Below, piece by piece: positions 1-12,196 of a DNA stretch of 64,000 nt (its first letter is position 1; each line of letters begins with the position of its first letter). A program made the position numbers and the translations under genes. The DNA is from Enchytraeus crypticus (Eukaryota; Annelida; Clitellata; Enchytraeida; Enchytraeidae): NCBI GenBank assembly GCA_905160935.1, contig CAJHZI010000699.1, forward strand, positions 62,001-126,000, read 5' to 3'. Below the pieces are notes generated by a model. The model was given only the letters and a program-made list of their open reading frames with translations, was not told the DNA's origin and searched no databases.

Positions 1-150
1 TAAGGTATGGATATGGCATAGATTTTGTGAAGGGATTAACTTGTTGATCTAGGGAGTGTTCTTATTATTATTATTTTGAGCGAGAAGGCAGACTTTGAGA
101 ATGAATATGTACCTTGAACCTGACACTTGGCAGTGCACTGAAGAAGAAGA
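1..150 (+). repeat. Repeat D, 3' part
   Basis: Repeat D in sense orientation runs from about cgggtgtggttgg (best seen at 54488 and 60095) through ggaaggcaacgggaaacc to gcagtgcactgaagag. This copy keeps only the end, from the taaggtatggatatgg block to gcagtgcactgaag, and then runs into a GAA tract. A short ATT insertion lies at 63-76. Confidence 0.7.
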
Positions 151-420
151 AGAAGAATTCGACTCTTGGGTGGGAGAGGAACTGGAGAATGGGAGGGGAG
201 GGAGGGTTAATGGATTTGTGGGGACATTGACGGGACTCGTTGATATGAAATTGATGGAAAATTTTAGCGAAGGAATAATTCCCTGGAAATAGCTGACGTA
301 GATCACCACGTGACGACACAGGATTTAATTATAATATTGAAATATCATATTGACGTAAAAACCATCTTATCAGCATCTCGTAGAAAAACTAGAAAATGGA
401 CCGAGAAAATTGGTTTATTA

Positions 421-421
421 T

Positions 422-465
<44 letters not shown>
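421..465. repeat. (TA)n microsatellite
   Basis: Uninterrupted TA dinucleotide tract directly before a tail F copy. Confidence 0.95.
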
Positions 466-466
<1 letters not shown>

Positions 467-536
467 GGGGGGACGTCCCTGACATCATCATTGTATGGGG
501 GAAGGATATTAAACTTTTACTGTTAGTATTATTATG
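466..536 (+). repeat. Tail F copy, diverged
   Basis: Keeps gacgtccctgacatcatc and a degraded taaactttt end. Tail F is the 3' terminus of the CR1-like LINE seen at 545-905 and 55150-55385. Confidence 0.6.
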
Positions 537-544
537 TGTGTTAG

Positions 545-905
545 ACTATTGATACGCTATGGAAGACTGCTAGGTTGGCTAGATCACAACTATAGACTAG
601 GCTACAGACGCTCTCTCGTGTTTTCTGCTCCTACAATATGGAACGCAGTGCCACCAGATCTTGGATCTTGAGTATTGGTACTCGACTGGGCAAGCTAAAA
701 ACCTATTTCATTTCTCCATAGATCGAAATTTTGATCCTCTAGTCTTGGATTTTGGAGTTGCACTGTTTCTATCTCACTATCTCTTGTAGGCTTAGTATAT
801 TCCGCAGTCATCTTGTGGTGTTTGGAGTCTGTTGGTACATAGTCTTCAAGAGACGTCCCTGCCAATGCCATATGGTATTGTCAATGTCATTTTATTTACT
901 AAAAT
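545..905 (+). mobile_element. CR1-like LINE, 3' end fragment
   Basis: A broken reading frame shows RRSLVFSAPTIWNAVPPDL (about 608-664) and then LGKLKTYF (about 689-712), the usual C-terminal signature of reverse-transcriptase ORFs of the Jockey/CR1 group. About 140 bases of 3' UTR follow and match the UTR at 55195-55320. They end in agacgtccctg, the start of tail F, at about 850. The copy is 5'-truncated and frameshifted. Confidence 0.75.
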
Positions 906-1545
906 AGTTAACTGTAATTTATGTTTAAACCTGGCGTCGCAATAATCCATAGATTGAAAGTGACGTATCACTATGAGTCTCTAAGTCATTAACTAACTGT
1001 TGGCGCATCAAACCTCATCCTAGATCTTAAAGATAATGTCTATTTAAACATCGCACACGTATAGCTTGGAGTATCGTAATCGTACAAAAATTGGATTTTT
1101 GTTATTCGCTTTCCAAGCTAACTATAGAAAACTGTGAGGAAGCACGTCTACTTGAAGAGGCTGTTACAGGAAAATAATTAGCGAGAGAATTAGCAATCGA
1201 ACACGACTTGTCATAACTCCGTGGAGGAAGTTAGAAAAAAGTGGAATAGCGGAATCAGTGAAAGAGTGGAAAAGTGGAAGAGTGGAAAAGTGGAAGAGTG
1301 AAAGAGTGGAAGTTAGTTACCTGTAGACACGTGCCCTACTACTCTGCTAATGATATGAGATAATGAGAACGCACGAGTCTCCAAGCTTTGATGGTGTATG
1401 ATTCTGCGTGAGGCTCTGGAACAGAAGGTTAAACAAAAGCGTTTCCAATGTCTATGAAATCGATTGTGAAAGCACGTCTTGGTCGGTGTCTGTTGTAAGC
1501 TTATTGTATGCTATGTATAGGTGCGTTATGAATTGATTTCTTTAT
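906..1545. other. No gene seen
   Basis: AT-rich sequence with stops in all frames. A short purine run with units of agtggaaaag lies at 1258-1310. Nothing else was recognised. Confidence 0.5.
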
Positions 1546-1548
1546 CCT

Positions 1549-1990
1549 ACGTGTTCATCACTCAACGTGTTCATCAGTTGATCTGTTCATCACTCTATCT
1601 GTGCATCACTCGATCTGTTCATCACTTGAATTCTTCATCACTTGATCTGTTCATCACTTGATCTGTTCATCACTCAATCTGTGCATCACTTGATCTGTTC
1701 ATCACTTGATCTGTTCATCACTTGATGTGTTCACTAGTCATTGTCTTCATCTCTTAATGTTTTCACTACTTTACATGTTAATCACCTAACACGTTCATCA
1801 CTCATCTTTTTCAACACTTGATCTGTTCATCGCTTGATCTGTTCATCACTCATCGTGTTCATCACTTGATCTGTTCACCACTAGATCTGTTAAACACTCA
1901 TTATGTTCATCACTTAATGTTTTCATTACTTCACGTGTTAATCATCTGACTTGTTCATCACTCATCGTGTTCAACACTCGACATCTTCGT
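1549..1990. repeat. Minisatellite, about 15-bp unit (gttcatcacttgatct)
   Basis: Roughly 28 degenerate copies of gttcatcacttgatct and variants such as gttcatcactcgatct, gttcatcactcatcgt and gttaatcac. Confidence 0.9.
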
Positions 1991-2360
1991 ACCAAACTAG
2001 TCTTAGTTTCAAACCACAGTCCTATTTATAGCACATCACGTAGTCTCAACGCTCAACCGATGTGCCACTAGCGGACCACAGCAATGCAGTACAAGCACAT
2101 GTGTGGGAGAGAGAAGGGGGAGTGGGGGGTTTTTCTGTGGGGGGGTCGATTTTTGGTTCAGTTTTCTGTATCACCCAGGAGGATGTGAAATATTGATAGC
2201 ATCAAGTGAAAATATACGAGCATGTGTTGAGCCCGTACATAGCGGTGTATTGTGGTCTAGGATGTTATATTGACGTCTGTTCTGTTCGCTTCATAATCGT
2301 AACGATATCAGGACAAGAGAGCTAGTCAGAAGCGTTGCAGCCTCTGCACAAGATATTCCT

Positions 2361-2450
2361 TGTTGAATTAAATTAAAATTATTTGTTTTTTGAATTAAAT
2401 TAAAATTATTTTGTTGCATTACATTAAAATTATTCGTTGTTGAATTACAC
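2361..2450. repeat. Short tandem repeat (gaattaaattaaaattatt)
   Basis: Three to four copies of a unit of about 30 bp built on gaattaaattaaaattatt. Confidence 0.7.
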
Positions 2451-2582
2451 TAAAAGCAAGAAAAGCTAAGTAAGGATAATGTTAACGTCAGTTTCTACTT
2501 TGCCTCCAGCCATTGACGAAGTCGCTGTGGACTGATATTTACAACAATGGACTGATATAGTAATAGTTTATAATAGTATAAT

Positions 2583-2760
2583 ACTCTCTCTCTCTCTCTT
2601 AATGCACTGCCTACTGGCAGGTCCATAGCATATAACGCCTCCACTCTTCTCTGTCTTCAGTTTTCCTCTTCAAATCCACATTGAATCTTGAAATCATCCA
2701 ATATTCCTAATCTCGGTCTTCCTCTTTTTCTCTTTCCTTTCATTCTACCTTTATTATTAC
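2583..2760 (+). repeat. Repeat C copy with TC tract at its start
   Basis: Repeat C runs from a (TC)n tract into agtgcactgcctactggcag, then tccatagcatataacgcc, ctcttctctgtcttc and a pyrimidine-rich end. The same order recurs at 17015, 25015 and, reversed, at 43985. Its agtgcactgcc block is shared with the end of repeat D. Confidence 0.75.
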
Positions 2761-2773
2761 ATGTACATGATAC

Positions 2774-2935
2774 GGCTGGAGCCAGTGGCGAAGTCGGTAA
2801 GTTACTTGACCGCGGTTCAGTAGGTGCGGGTTCCAATCCTGGGCTCTCCCGTCACTGACATCGCTTTCTAGTGAGGAAACTGACGTTAACCTTGGCTTTA
2901 GCTTCTTTTGGCTTTTGCCTTTTATTTAGTAAACT
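2774..2935 (+). mobile_element. SINE-A copy, near full length
   Basis: The head is tRNA-like. The A-box-like tggcgaagtcgg is followed about 45 bases on by a B-box-like ggttccaatcc (usually ggttcaaatcc in this family). The 3' tail is cgtcactgacatcgc ... gaggaaactgacgttaacc. This tail is shared with the LINE tail F. Confidence 0.85.
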
Positions 2936-3292
2936 ATCTCCGCTTAGAATGTGTCCTATCCAATTATTCTTCCTGTTTCTTATACCGTGTAAGAAATAAC
3001 ACAAATAATGTAACATAGTATGCCCATATCAACCAGAGCGAATGAATTATGTACAGATAACTTACCGTTGAACACCCGATGCTGCCTTATTACTAGTATA
3101 TCACTGTTATATTTCAATACACACTGACCAATACACAAGAAGCTGCGGTTAAATACCTCAAATATGGTTGAAAACTGTCATTTCAGTCTATTTAAAATCT
3201 TCCAGAACTAGAATGTGAACTTTCCAAGTTTTATTCAATTTTTCATATCCGATCATTTTATTACCCGCATAAATTTTTCACTGAATAGTTCA

Positions 3293-3445
3293 GCGAAGTT
3301 AAGTTTGAGAGGAGGCGGAGCTTAGTTATAAGACTTGAGAGGAGGCGGAACTTAGTTATAAGATTTGAGAGGAGGCGGAGCTTAGTTATAAGACTTGAGA
3401 GGAGGCGGAGCTTAGTTATAAGACTTGAGAGGAGTCGGGGCTTAA
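3293..3445. repeat. Minisatellite, about 30-bp unit, 5 copies
   Basis: Unit begins agacttgagaggaggcgg and ends gcttagttata. Five nearly identical copies, the last one diverged. Confidence 0.95.
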
Positions 3446-3580
3446 TTGTAATCGTCAGTGTCCTGTCAAATCATCGTCATCAGTGTATTGTCACATTATC
3501 ATCATCAGTGTATAGTCACATCATAATCGTCAGAGTATTGCTTCATCATCATCAACAGTGTGATGATAGTCGCTTCATTA
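3446..3580. repeat. Degenerate catcatcag repeat
   Basis: Irregular units built on cagtgtattgtcacatcatc. Confidence 0.7.
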
Positions 3581-3820
3581 TCACTCGAAGCTGTTGATCA
3601 TCTCTGACGCCACGTAGCAACAATGCAACAACAATCATCCGTCTGTCAGCGCACATAAAAACATCGATAGCTCCTATGGCTCTATGGTTCTCGGCTTTGT
3701 GTAAAACGTTCATAGATATGTTCTTCTATGCAGTCATTTAGTCTTCCCTTTCAAACAAATTGCTTTACAGGTGGGTCTATTTCGTATTTAATATACGTAA
3801 CACAGTACTTGTTACAGTAT

Positions 3821-3945
3821 ATCGGTAAGATATTCGACCGCGGATCAGTATGTGCGGGGTTCAAATCCTGGACTCACCGTCACTGATATCGCTTTCAGTG
3901 AGAGTACTGACGTTAACTTTAGCTTTACCAGCTTTTTTACTTGCT
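3821..3945 (+). mobile_element. SINE-A copy, 5'-truncated
   Basis: Starts inside the A-box region (cggtaagatattcgacc). Keeps B box ggttcaaatcc and the tail with gcgttaac-type end (actgacgttaactttagc). Confidence 0.85.
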
Positions 3946-4365
3946 CTGTCATAATTTTTCATTAAGGAGGCTAGATCAAGCAGTTGCAGGAGAATAGTTA
4001 AGCTGCATTGGCATATACATGTACACTACGCAATTCCAGACTACAACTAATTTAACTACTTTCTGACAGAGCAGTATTTAAAATAAGCAACCGCTTTAAG
4101 TAGTGGTGTGTAATTTGTTTCATACAATTAATTCATTTACAGCATGCAGTACGTACTTAAAATATATATTTTATATATTTTATATATTTTTATACCAATC
4201 AATAAATAGCAATTTAAGGTCTGGTTTCTAATCATAAGGCAATATCAGGGATGTCAATATCGAAAGAATGAAGTATTTTAATAAAATAAAATGGTTTACA
4301 TAGTTTGACGGCCTTCTCTTTTGAAACCGTCTCGAACATATGCTCCTCTTCGAAAAGCAGCCTTT

Positions 4366-4495
4366 ATCTTTGGGCGGATTTTCTGGATTTTGGAATTTTC
4401 ACTGATTTTAGACCTTCGTGATACTCGTAGGCTTGAATTTGTCTCAATAGTGTTCGATGTTGTCATTGATGTCTGTAGCACTCTAATTGTTTTTG
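4366..4495 (-). repeat. Repeat E copy
   Basis: Reverse complement of repeat E, whose sense form is attagagtgctacagtcatc, gacaacatcgagcactattg, gagacaaaatcaagcc, then gcaaattccaaaatcc and cagtctaaag. All blocks are recognisable here. Confidence 0.8.
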
Positions 4496-4589
4496 TTATG
4501 GTATACCCTGTCTTAAAAATATTATCTGTCCAGAATATTGGTAATAAGTAATACAACTGTGGTTTTAATGATATGACAAAAATTATAAT

Positions 4590-4835
4590 AACACGCATTA
4601 TAGTGAAATGATCAACTACGTTGATATCTATCACGTTTAATATCACATGTTTAACCCGTTGGGCAATTTTGTCCGTTTTCCGTGTAACCTTTCCATTGAA
4701 TGTCCGAGATTTTACTCTCTGATCAGCGCGGCTCGGATTCGAAACCAAGAGAGTTCAATTCACCTCACGATTTGTCGTTTACGTATAACTTCATTACGTT
4801 ATCTACACCTATAACCATTTCGCTATTGAGACATA
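4590..4835 (-). mobile_element. SINE-B copy
   Basis: SINE-B in sense form is tagcgcaatggttagagg (A-box-like), atgaagttttaaatgacag, gggttcgaatcccagccgcg (B box), ctgatctgagagtaaaatct, and the end atcaacatagttgatcattt. This antisense copy keeps all blocks; its B box reads ggattcgaaacc on the plus strand. Confidence 0.85.
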
Positions 4836-4839
4836 TATG

Positions 4840-5700
4840 GTAATTGCGCTGTTGTTTTAGGCTTAATTTTCTGCCACCCCATATGCTCCCAAGTCCAAAG
4901 CAATTTATATTGATTATCAAGCCTACAGATAATCAATATAAATACAATACCAACTCTTATTTAAGCTGCCACCCTATCAGTTTGAGCTACCACCCTATTT
5001 ACAATCACCAAATTCATTTTAACATCAACGATAATTGAACAAGTATGACCTGCGCAAAAAGACTTAATAGAAAGTTAATTTAAACTATTGAAATCTTATA
5101 AAAGGTATCACTGTGATGCAAAACCTAAAGGAAGATAACTTGTAAACATTGCCAGGCGTCTAGCCGAGCTCTTGCTGTTCTAAGTCAACATGGAGTTTTC
5201 TTCTCCAGCTCACTAATGCGCTCAGTCCACTCTCGGACACGGATTGTGGACACTCATGGCGGCATATGGAAGCGGAAATGGATGTAAAGAGCTTCGTGCC
5301 GGACTTAGAGCGAGCTTAATTTACTTCCGGTAACAATCCATACTTTGTAGTCCACAAAACTACCGCTGAAGCTGGTGCAATGCTCGAATTTCACCGCTGT
5401 GCGCTATCAGGGCAGAGTTGTTGTTATTGTTTAGGGAAGAGTGGGAGCTTAGTGAGAAAGAGTTTAGTGAGACGTTTAGCGAAAGCTGAATGTGTATGGC
5501 AAGAGACGACTAATGAATATAAACATATAATCTTTTTATAACCAAAACATAGATGCACAATAGTCAGATACATATGATTTTACTAATGTATACTGATATT
5601 TACAATGTTGTCGTAAATACCAGACATTGACTGGTCAAGACTGTCTCTTGAAAGTGGCTATTGGCCGACATCTCCCTGGTAGACAGATTGCATAATGTGT
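4840..5700. other. No gene seen
   Basis: AT-rich with a slightly GC-richer patch at 5190-5340. I saw no spliceable reading frame and no known repeat except short direct repeats of gctgccacccta at 4870-5000. Confidence 0.4.
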
Positions 5701-5734
5701 GAAATTGTATCTTTATAAATGGGCCTGCATTAGC

Positions 5735-5798
5735 CTACGTCACTGGCATAGCTGTCGAGTGAGGAAACTGACGTTAATAATTAACTCTAGCTTCTGTC
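5735..5798 (+). mobile_element. SINE-A fragment, 3' tail only
   Basis: Keeps cgtcactggcatagc and gaggaaactgacgttaata. The tRNA-like head is missing. Confidence 0.65.
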
Positions 5799-5799
5799 A

Positions 5800-5990
5800 C
5801 TCAAGGGTTGTTGTAGAACAGCTGTTATTTGTGGTTGTTGTAGAGCAGATGTTATTCATGGTTGTTGTAGAGCAGTTGTTATTCATGGTTGATGTAGAGC
5901 AGTTGTTATTCAACGGTTGTTATAGGACAGCTGTTATTCAACGGTTGTTATAGGACAGCTGTTATTCAACGGTTGTTGTTTTAGGATAGC
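5800..5990. repeat. Minisatellite, about 27-30 bp unit
   Basis: About six copies of a unit built on ggttgttgtagagcag and ttgttattcatg, the later ones reading ggttgttataggacagc. Confidence 0.9.
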
Positions 5991-6534
5991 TGTTGGTGCG
6001 TGGAAGATGCATCAGGTTGCTCGTTACCTCGTTGTTATCATTACTAGCAGCAGTTGTCTCGCAGTGATGTCCCAGTTACAATCACTAGATAATTCCTCTT
6101 CATTCACATCGAATGGACGTAGCATCTAATACAGAATGCCTAACCCAAATTCTAAACCAGAATTTTGAAGAATCTACACTAAATACCTAAAGGTTTAAAT
6201 GTAACCCTGGTTATTTGGTTTGGAATAGCAAACTCAGGCTAATATTAATTGCCAAACTAGAACAACTTAGACCCCAGCATATGTAAACTTGATAAATAAA
6301 CCTGAATACTAAAATCGAATCTTAGCTCGAATATAGAATCCACAAGTTTAACTCCATAATTGTTTAGATCGGAGAATCTCTAGGCCTGAACATCTGAGAA
6401 TGCTAAAGCCTTTGTGCTGCGATACAAGCCTTATAGAAAATATAACTTGTGATTGATGTAATAAAAATTAAATATAATTAAAAATTAAATTTTCCTTCAT
6501 TAAATAATATTCATTAAATTATTATCTTATGAAA

Positions 6535-7145
6535 AATAGCTTTTCATTAACACATGACATATAACTTGCGATTAACACATAACATATAACTTGCGATTAA
6601 CACATAACATATAACTTGCGATTAACACATAACATATAACTTGCGATTAACACATGACATATAACTTGCGATTAACACATAACATATAACTTGCGATTAA
6701 CACATAACATATAACTTGCGATTAACACATAACATATAACTTGCGATTAACACATAACATATAACTTGCGATTAACACATGACATATAACTTGCGATTAA
6801 CACATAACATATAACTTGCGATTAACACATAACATATAACTTGCGATTAACACATGACATATAACTTGCGATTAACACATGACATTTAACTTGCGATTAA
6901 CACATAACATATAACTTGCGATTAACACATAACATATAACTTGCGATTAACACATAACATATAACTTGCGATTAACACATAACATATAACTTGCGATTAA
7001 CACATAACATATAACTTGCGATTAACACATGACATATAACTTGCGATTAACACATAACATATAACTTGCGATTAACACATGACATATAACTTGCGATTAA
7101 CACATAACATATAACTTGCGATTAACACATAATGCATGGCTTGTG
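6535..7145. repeat. Minisatellite, 25-bp unit, about 24 copies
   Basis: Units run ataacttgcgattaacac followed by ataacat or atgacat. The copies are almost identical and vary mainly at one a/g site, so the array is young or homogenised. Stops in every frame exclude coding. Confidence 0.97.
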
Positions 7146-7180
7146 ATTAACAGATGATCATATTCCTTAACTTTTAAAAA

Positions 7181-7243
7181 GCTGGTAAAATCTAAGGTTA
7201 ACGTCGCTTTCCTCACTCAGAAGCGATGTCAGTGACGCCAATA
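7181..7243 (-). mobile_element. SINE-A fragment, 3' tail
   Basis: Antisense tail: ctaaggttaacgtc, then cctcactcagaagcgatgtc and agtgacg. The head is absent. Confidence 0.7.
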
Positions 7244-7453
7244 GTAACTCTAAGAGTATCAAATCAACCAATTGTAATATTCGTTCCCTAATAATTTAAC
7301 TATTCCTTAGCTATTAATTTTACTATTTATTATCAGATTCTATTAATTTTACTATTCGTTAGCTGTTAATTTTACAATTCGTCAACTAATTGATCTCCGA
7401 AGCATCAGCTTTAGTAGTTTGAAAGTCTTTTGAAGACAGCTTCCGACTTAAGA

Positions 7454-7580
7454 CTGGAGCCAGTGGCGAAGTCGGTAAGACACTCGACCGCGGATCAGTA
7501 TGTGCGGAGTTCAAATCCTGGGCTCGCCCGTCACTGACATCGCTTTCGAGGAAACAGACGTTAACCTTAGCTTTTATGGA
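7454..7580 (+). mobile_element. SINE-A copy, near full length
   Basis: Complete order from gagccagtggcgaagtcgg through the B box gttcaaatcc. The tail carries a short deletion (gctttcgaggaaacagacg). Confidence 0.9.
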
Positions 7581-7659
7581 TTCTTGAGAATTAGATCAAA
7601 ATGCTGCAGCTTGGTCATCTGACGAGGAAGTGTAATTGAAACACCTCCCCTCTCGGAAA

Positions 7660-7765
7660 TTGTAAAAAGGCTAAGGTCAGTGACTGGCGAGCCCAGGATT
7701 TGAAATCCGCACATACTGTTCCACAGTCGAGTATTTTACCGAATTCGACACTGACTCCAGCCCTT
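7660..7765 (-). mobile_element. SINE-A copy, diverged
   Basis: Antisense head with ggatttgaaatccgcacat and ctgactccagcc. It lies opposite the plus-strand copy at 7454, forming an inverted pair about 80 bases apart. Confidence 0.8.
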
Positions 7766-7934
7766 TATATATCGTAGCCCTCTACTGCTAGGTTACTTGA
7801 CATTATTTCTACTAACGATGTGACCCGTACTGCCACTAGGCTTATTGATTGATGAGCGACTTGTGACAAACAATCCATAGACGAGTTCATAGAGGTCAGT
7901 AACTGGGACCTATCGACGCCTCCCCCCACCCTTG

Positions 7935-8165
7935 TTGAGTAGAGGAGGGGTGGAGTTATTCGCCCCCCACCAGTGGTCAGCAAAGGGGTGGAGTTATTTG
8001 TCCCCCCCCCCACCAGTGGTCAGCAAGGGGGTGGAGTTATTCGTTACCCCCACCAGTGGTCAGCATGGGGGTGGAGTTATTCGCCCGCCACCACTGTTGA
8101 ACAGAGGAGGGTGGAGTTATTCGCCCCCAACAGTGGTCAGCAGGGGGGGGGGTGGAATTTTCTCC
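7935..8165. repeat. Minisatellite, about 36-bp unit with C/G runs
   Basis: Six copies of a unit with gggtggagttattcgcc, a C run, and accagtggtcagca plus a G run. The C and G runs vary in length, as expected for slippage. Confidence 0.93.
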
Positions 8166-8514
8166 TCCAGGGATGAATTCAGCGTCGAAGCCTGTATGGA
8201 CAGGACACAGCGTCCTAACGAATCCATAGTACTTCCGGCTCGTTAGACTCGAGTGTGGTGGAGTGAAAACATGAGAGATACAGAGCGATACATGAAGATA
8301 GACAAAGAGACTGAGAGAGAGAGAGGGAGAGAGAGAAGAGAAGAGAAACAATGATACTTGGAAACAGAGCTGTAGACAATCACTGAGACACGGCTATATA
8401 AAGAGAGAAAGCTAGATTGATAGTGAGCAATGCAGAGATTCAGATTTGGTTGGCTTTTATTTCAGGGGAGGGTCCAGAGAGGGGGCACAGTGACCACCGT
8501 CCCTCCCCTTGTCT

Positions 8515-8575
8515 CTCTTTTAGTGCACTGGCAGGTCCATGGTATATAACGCCTTACATCCTCCCCTTATAACCG
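8515..8575 (+). repeat. Repeat C fragment
   Basis: Keeps agtgcactggcaggtcc and atggtatataacgcc after a cttgtctctctt tract. Confidence 0.65.
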
Positions 8576-9220
8576 ACGATAAAACTTGCACTCTGTAGTT
8601 TCTGTACTACATGGTGCAAGTGTAATACCCGAAGAAGTCTTGAGTATTAAAAAAATTCTAAAAATTAACTCTATTCTAGAGAACATGCATTGTTCTAGAT
8701 TGGTCCTCCTCTAAAACATCGACAGTTCTGTGGTCGTATATACGAACCCCCCCCCCCTCATTGTTAAAATTCCTATATCCACCGACACTCGTGATGATGA
8801 GATATAAAACTTGCCGAATTTTATCGAACGACAATATTGTTTTCAATCAAATATAATTAACACCGACCTCAAAATCGAAATTATACTATTTTCCAAATTA
8901 AAAAATAAATATCTCCAAGTACGGCTATATCTATGATTAACCTCAAAGTAACGATAATGGAGGACTTCTGGAAGCAGGCCCTACTCCACTCTGCTTTACT
9001 CCGGGATTAGACGACGAAGATGAAAGCACTTAAGGCAACTCTTGAGCTAATGCAGCTACAGCACTAATGCAATTTGATGAGCTGAAAGAGGTTTTCTCTT
9101 CCTGAAATAGCTGCTAAGCAACTTAGAACAAGATTAGGTTCATGACTTCGTCTGCTGCAGGCTTCCTTTAGTTTATAAATAGATAAGAAAAGCTTAGCTT
9201 GCCTTATTCGTACCTTATAC
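8576..9220. other. No gene seen
   Basis: No recognised repeat. A short open stretch starting atggaggacttctgg at 8958 stops after 17 codons and has no splice support. Confidence 0.4.
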
Positions 9221-9221
9221 C

Positions 9222-9330
9222 TTCGTACCTTATTCGTGCCTTATGTAGCCCATAGCTTGGGAAAATTGTGGCTTCTGAGGTGGTTTCCTGTTGCGTTCCT
9301 CAGGCAACGGGAAAATGTGTTGATCTAAGT
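9222..9330 (-). repeat. Repeat D fragment, antisense
   Basis: Keeps ccttatgtagcccatagc, ttgggaaaattgtggc and ttctgaggtggtttcctg. Two short duplications of the cgtaccttatt block lie at its start. Confidence 0.7.
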
Positions 9331-9340
9331 AGTGCTCTTG

Positions 9341-9410
9341 TTGACGTCCCTGACAAAATCCTTGTAGGAGGAAACGGACGTTAAACCTTTATTATAATTA
9401 TTAAATCTTC
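9341..9410 (+). repeat. Tail F copy with ATT end
   Basis: gacgtccctgacaaaatcc, then gaggaaacggacgttaaacc and ttattataattatt. Confidence 0.85.
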
Positions 9411-10300
9411 GGCAATCGAACAGTAATTCTTCGATTCGACAAAATTCTTGCTAGTAACCCAATTGATAAAAGGCATATCTTATTAACCATGTGCTGTTTA
9501 TGGTTGTGACTGAAATGTATATTCTGATATGAATTCATATGTAATCTTGGACTTCAGTTAACTATTATGTAATATTATATTGGAGTGTGATTCTGCAATA
9601 AAATAAATTCTCTATCTCTCTCTCTCTCTCTTGAGAAATTTCGACATTAATAAAATTAAAAAATTTTCTGCTTTACTTTTTGTAAATAAACACAATTCTG
9701 TTGTAGACCGAATATCCTTAAAACCATCGGCTTCCTTTTGCGTTCGTATTAGTGCTCTGATCAGTGTAATAACATATCATCAAATTAGCAGAGCTGTAAT
9801 CAACTTAAATTAGGATGGTAACTCGAGTGTGTCGAGTGTTTAATAGTGACTAAGATGGTCCAAAAAAGATATAATGTGGCAGCTGCATGGCAACACTGGA
9901 CTGGAGATATCCTCAGTTGAGGCAGGTCACTATTAACATGAATTCTCCATCAGTACGTGAGAAGATCTCAGCGCAGAGACATATGTTTATTTTGTTTACA
10001 TATCACACAGCACGAGAGTCAACATATTTCGAATAACATATATGTACAAAGTAAAACGCAAAGACAGGCACACTAATACATGCAAAATCCAGGCCATCAA
10101 TGAGGGAGCATAACACCCTATCAAGTTGACCACCCGGATATCAATCACCCCGCTAACAATCGTCCCACATGTCTAAATCAACTTTTAATCAAAATCAGAA
10201 GAACAACACGTCTCACCGGATATAACCAGTTTCAACTGGATCTCATCTAATCTGACGTCTACCAGGTCTACCTGTTGTCCTGGACAAAAGGGGCAAGTTG
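9411..10300. other. No gene seen
   Basis: Contains a short TC tract at 9611-9632. No repeat family or exon was recognised. Confidence 0.4.
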
Positions 10301-10445
10301 GTTAGAAAATCTCGGACATTTCGGAGTGTAAAATCACAATCATAGGATCGGTAAAATGGATATTTGACAAATTTTCCTATCGATTTAACCATGTGTCATC
10401 AAAGTGACAGATATATTTCATTATCGATTATACATGTATTATATA
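10300..10445 (+). mobile_element. Possible diverged SINE-B relative
   Basis: Blocks aaaatctcggacattt, aaccatgtgtcatcaaag and tgacagatatat match the SINE-B 3' half in order, with many changes. Related weak matches occur at 40360-40430 and 55500-55600. Confidence 0.4.
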
Positions 10446-10499
10446 TGTATGTATTATACTGTAATGTAGAGATTTACCTGCATATAACGAACCTAATGA

Positions 10500-10531
10500 G
10501 CTCACTTTCTCTCTATCTTTCTCTCTCCTAA

Positions 10532-10567
<36 letters not shown>

Positions 10568-10810
10568 CACCTCGGTTGCACTCCCTCTTCCATTCTATAT
10601 TTTTCTACCTTCTTATCTTTGTCATTTTCTCGCTCCCTCTTTCTTTGTAAACAAGTCTCTCTCTCGTTCTCGGTTTCACTGTGCCTCTGTCTATGTGTCT
10701 TTGTCGCTCCGTCTGTCTATCTGTCTATCTGTCTGTCCGTCTGTCTGCCTATCTGTCTGTCTGTCTGTCTTTCTTTCTTTCTTTCTTTCTTGTTGTCTGT
10801 CTGTCCTTCT
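10500..10810. repeat. TC, GTCT and TTTC simple repeats
   Basis: A (TC)n tract at 10533-10562, then ctgtctgt and tttctttc runs at 10700-10805. Confidence 0.95.
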
Positions 10811-11007
10811 CGCTGTCCCCTGACCTTTATAATGACGTCATCACCATGGCCGCCAATAAAATCATGCAAATCAAATCACGTGTTCAGAGCGCCATGACAT
10901 TCTCTTCAATAGCTTAGTTAACGGGAGAAAATGCACATAAATCAACAAAAACAAGTTCTAACGTCGTCTAAGATTATATCGAGCATCATATTATTAATGT
11001 ATGTAGA

Positions 11008-11252
11008 ATGTCTCAATAGCGCAATGGTTAAAGGTGTAGATAACGTCATGAAGTTTTAAATGACAGACCCAGAGGTGAATCGAACTCTCGTGGGTTCGAT
11101 TCCCAGCCGCGCTGATCTGAGAGTAAAATCTCGAACATTCACTGGACTGGCTACTCGGAAAATGGACTAAATTGCCTAACGGATATAACATGTGGTATTA
11201 AAAGTGATAGATATCAACATAGTTGATCATTTCACTATAATGTGTGCTGTTA
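11008..11252 (+). mobile_element. SINE-B copy, full length
   Basis: Shows the whole order: gtctcaatagcgcaatggtt, the atgaagttttaaatgacag block, B box gggttcgattcccagccg, gagagtaaaatctcg, and the hairpin end atcaacatagttgat. Confidence 0.9.
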
Positions 11253-12160
11253 TTATTATTAAAACTGTTATGTAGGTAGCACATAATTTATGATTATAGA
11301 GCATATTATCAAGTAGGCATACTGTAACTAAATTAGCCCCGATAAAAATTGTATATTTAATATTTGACGGAATCGCAAAACAAATCAGAGTTGATCCAGA
11401 ATCTGTGCAGATGATAAGGATCGCCTGAATTAACGACTTTATCGAACACTGAAAGCCAAAGCTAATCCGATTAGCACCATAAAGCTCCATTTAACAACTA
11501 AGCCTTTTTGTTTCAAGAATTTTTAATCTTTTAGACTAATTAAATCACTTTAGTAGTATAATACTTTGTGACTTTAAGATCATGCATTGTAAATTATTGT
11601 TGGCCTTTGTTATCCGTTATACACTTGATATTTTGCACGCAAGAATTGACACGCATAATTACATGTATGATGTGATATACCAAATAAATAAATAGCTAAA
11701 TAACTAAATCTTTCAAATGTTTTCAACAGTAGAATGGTATTAAGCCGTTAGTCACAACTGTTGCAGTATGCGACCACTGCTTAACATAGATTCGTCTGTT
11801 TCTACATTAGAATTGTCTGTCTCAAAGCATAAATTTTTAGTCTGTGTTCATTCAGTTTTTAGGAGAGTACAATGTAAAGTTATAGTATAAAGTTGCTGTC
11901 AATTCTTTTCACGAACATTTCTACCAAACCATATCTCCTTCAATGTAGAGAGTGAATGAATTTTGCGTAAATCTAATTTCGTAGACGTGAAACTATTTTT
12001 AGATTTCTGTGTGAATTAGCATCCTGTTCCACATAGTCCTCTCGTTTACTATGAATCATGAGAAAAGTCCCAATTTGAAAAGAGTACCCTCGTGTGTCCG
12101 TGAATACCTTTCATCGATGGGACTTCGTATCCGTCAATTAATTTATATCTAGCATATATC
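11253..12160. other. No gene seen
   Basis: AT-rich. No repeat family or spliceable frame recognised. Confidence 0.4.
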
Positions 12161-12161
12161 G

Positions 12162-12162
<1 letters not shown>

Positions 12163-12196
<34 letters not shown>

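Noticed and set aside
6535-7145. CRISPR-like array
   Set aside because: Units are contiguous 25-mers with no unique spacers, in a eukaryotic context; it is a minisatellite.
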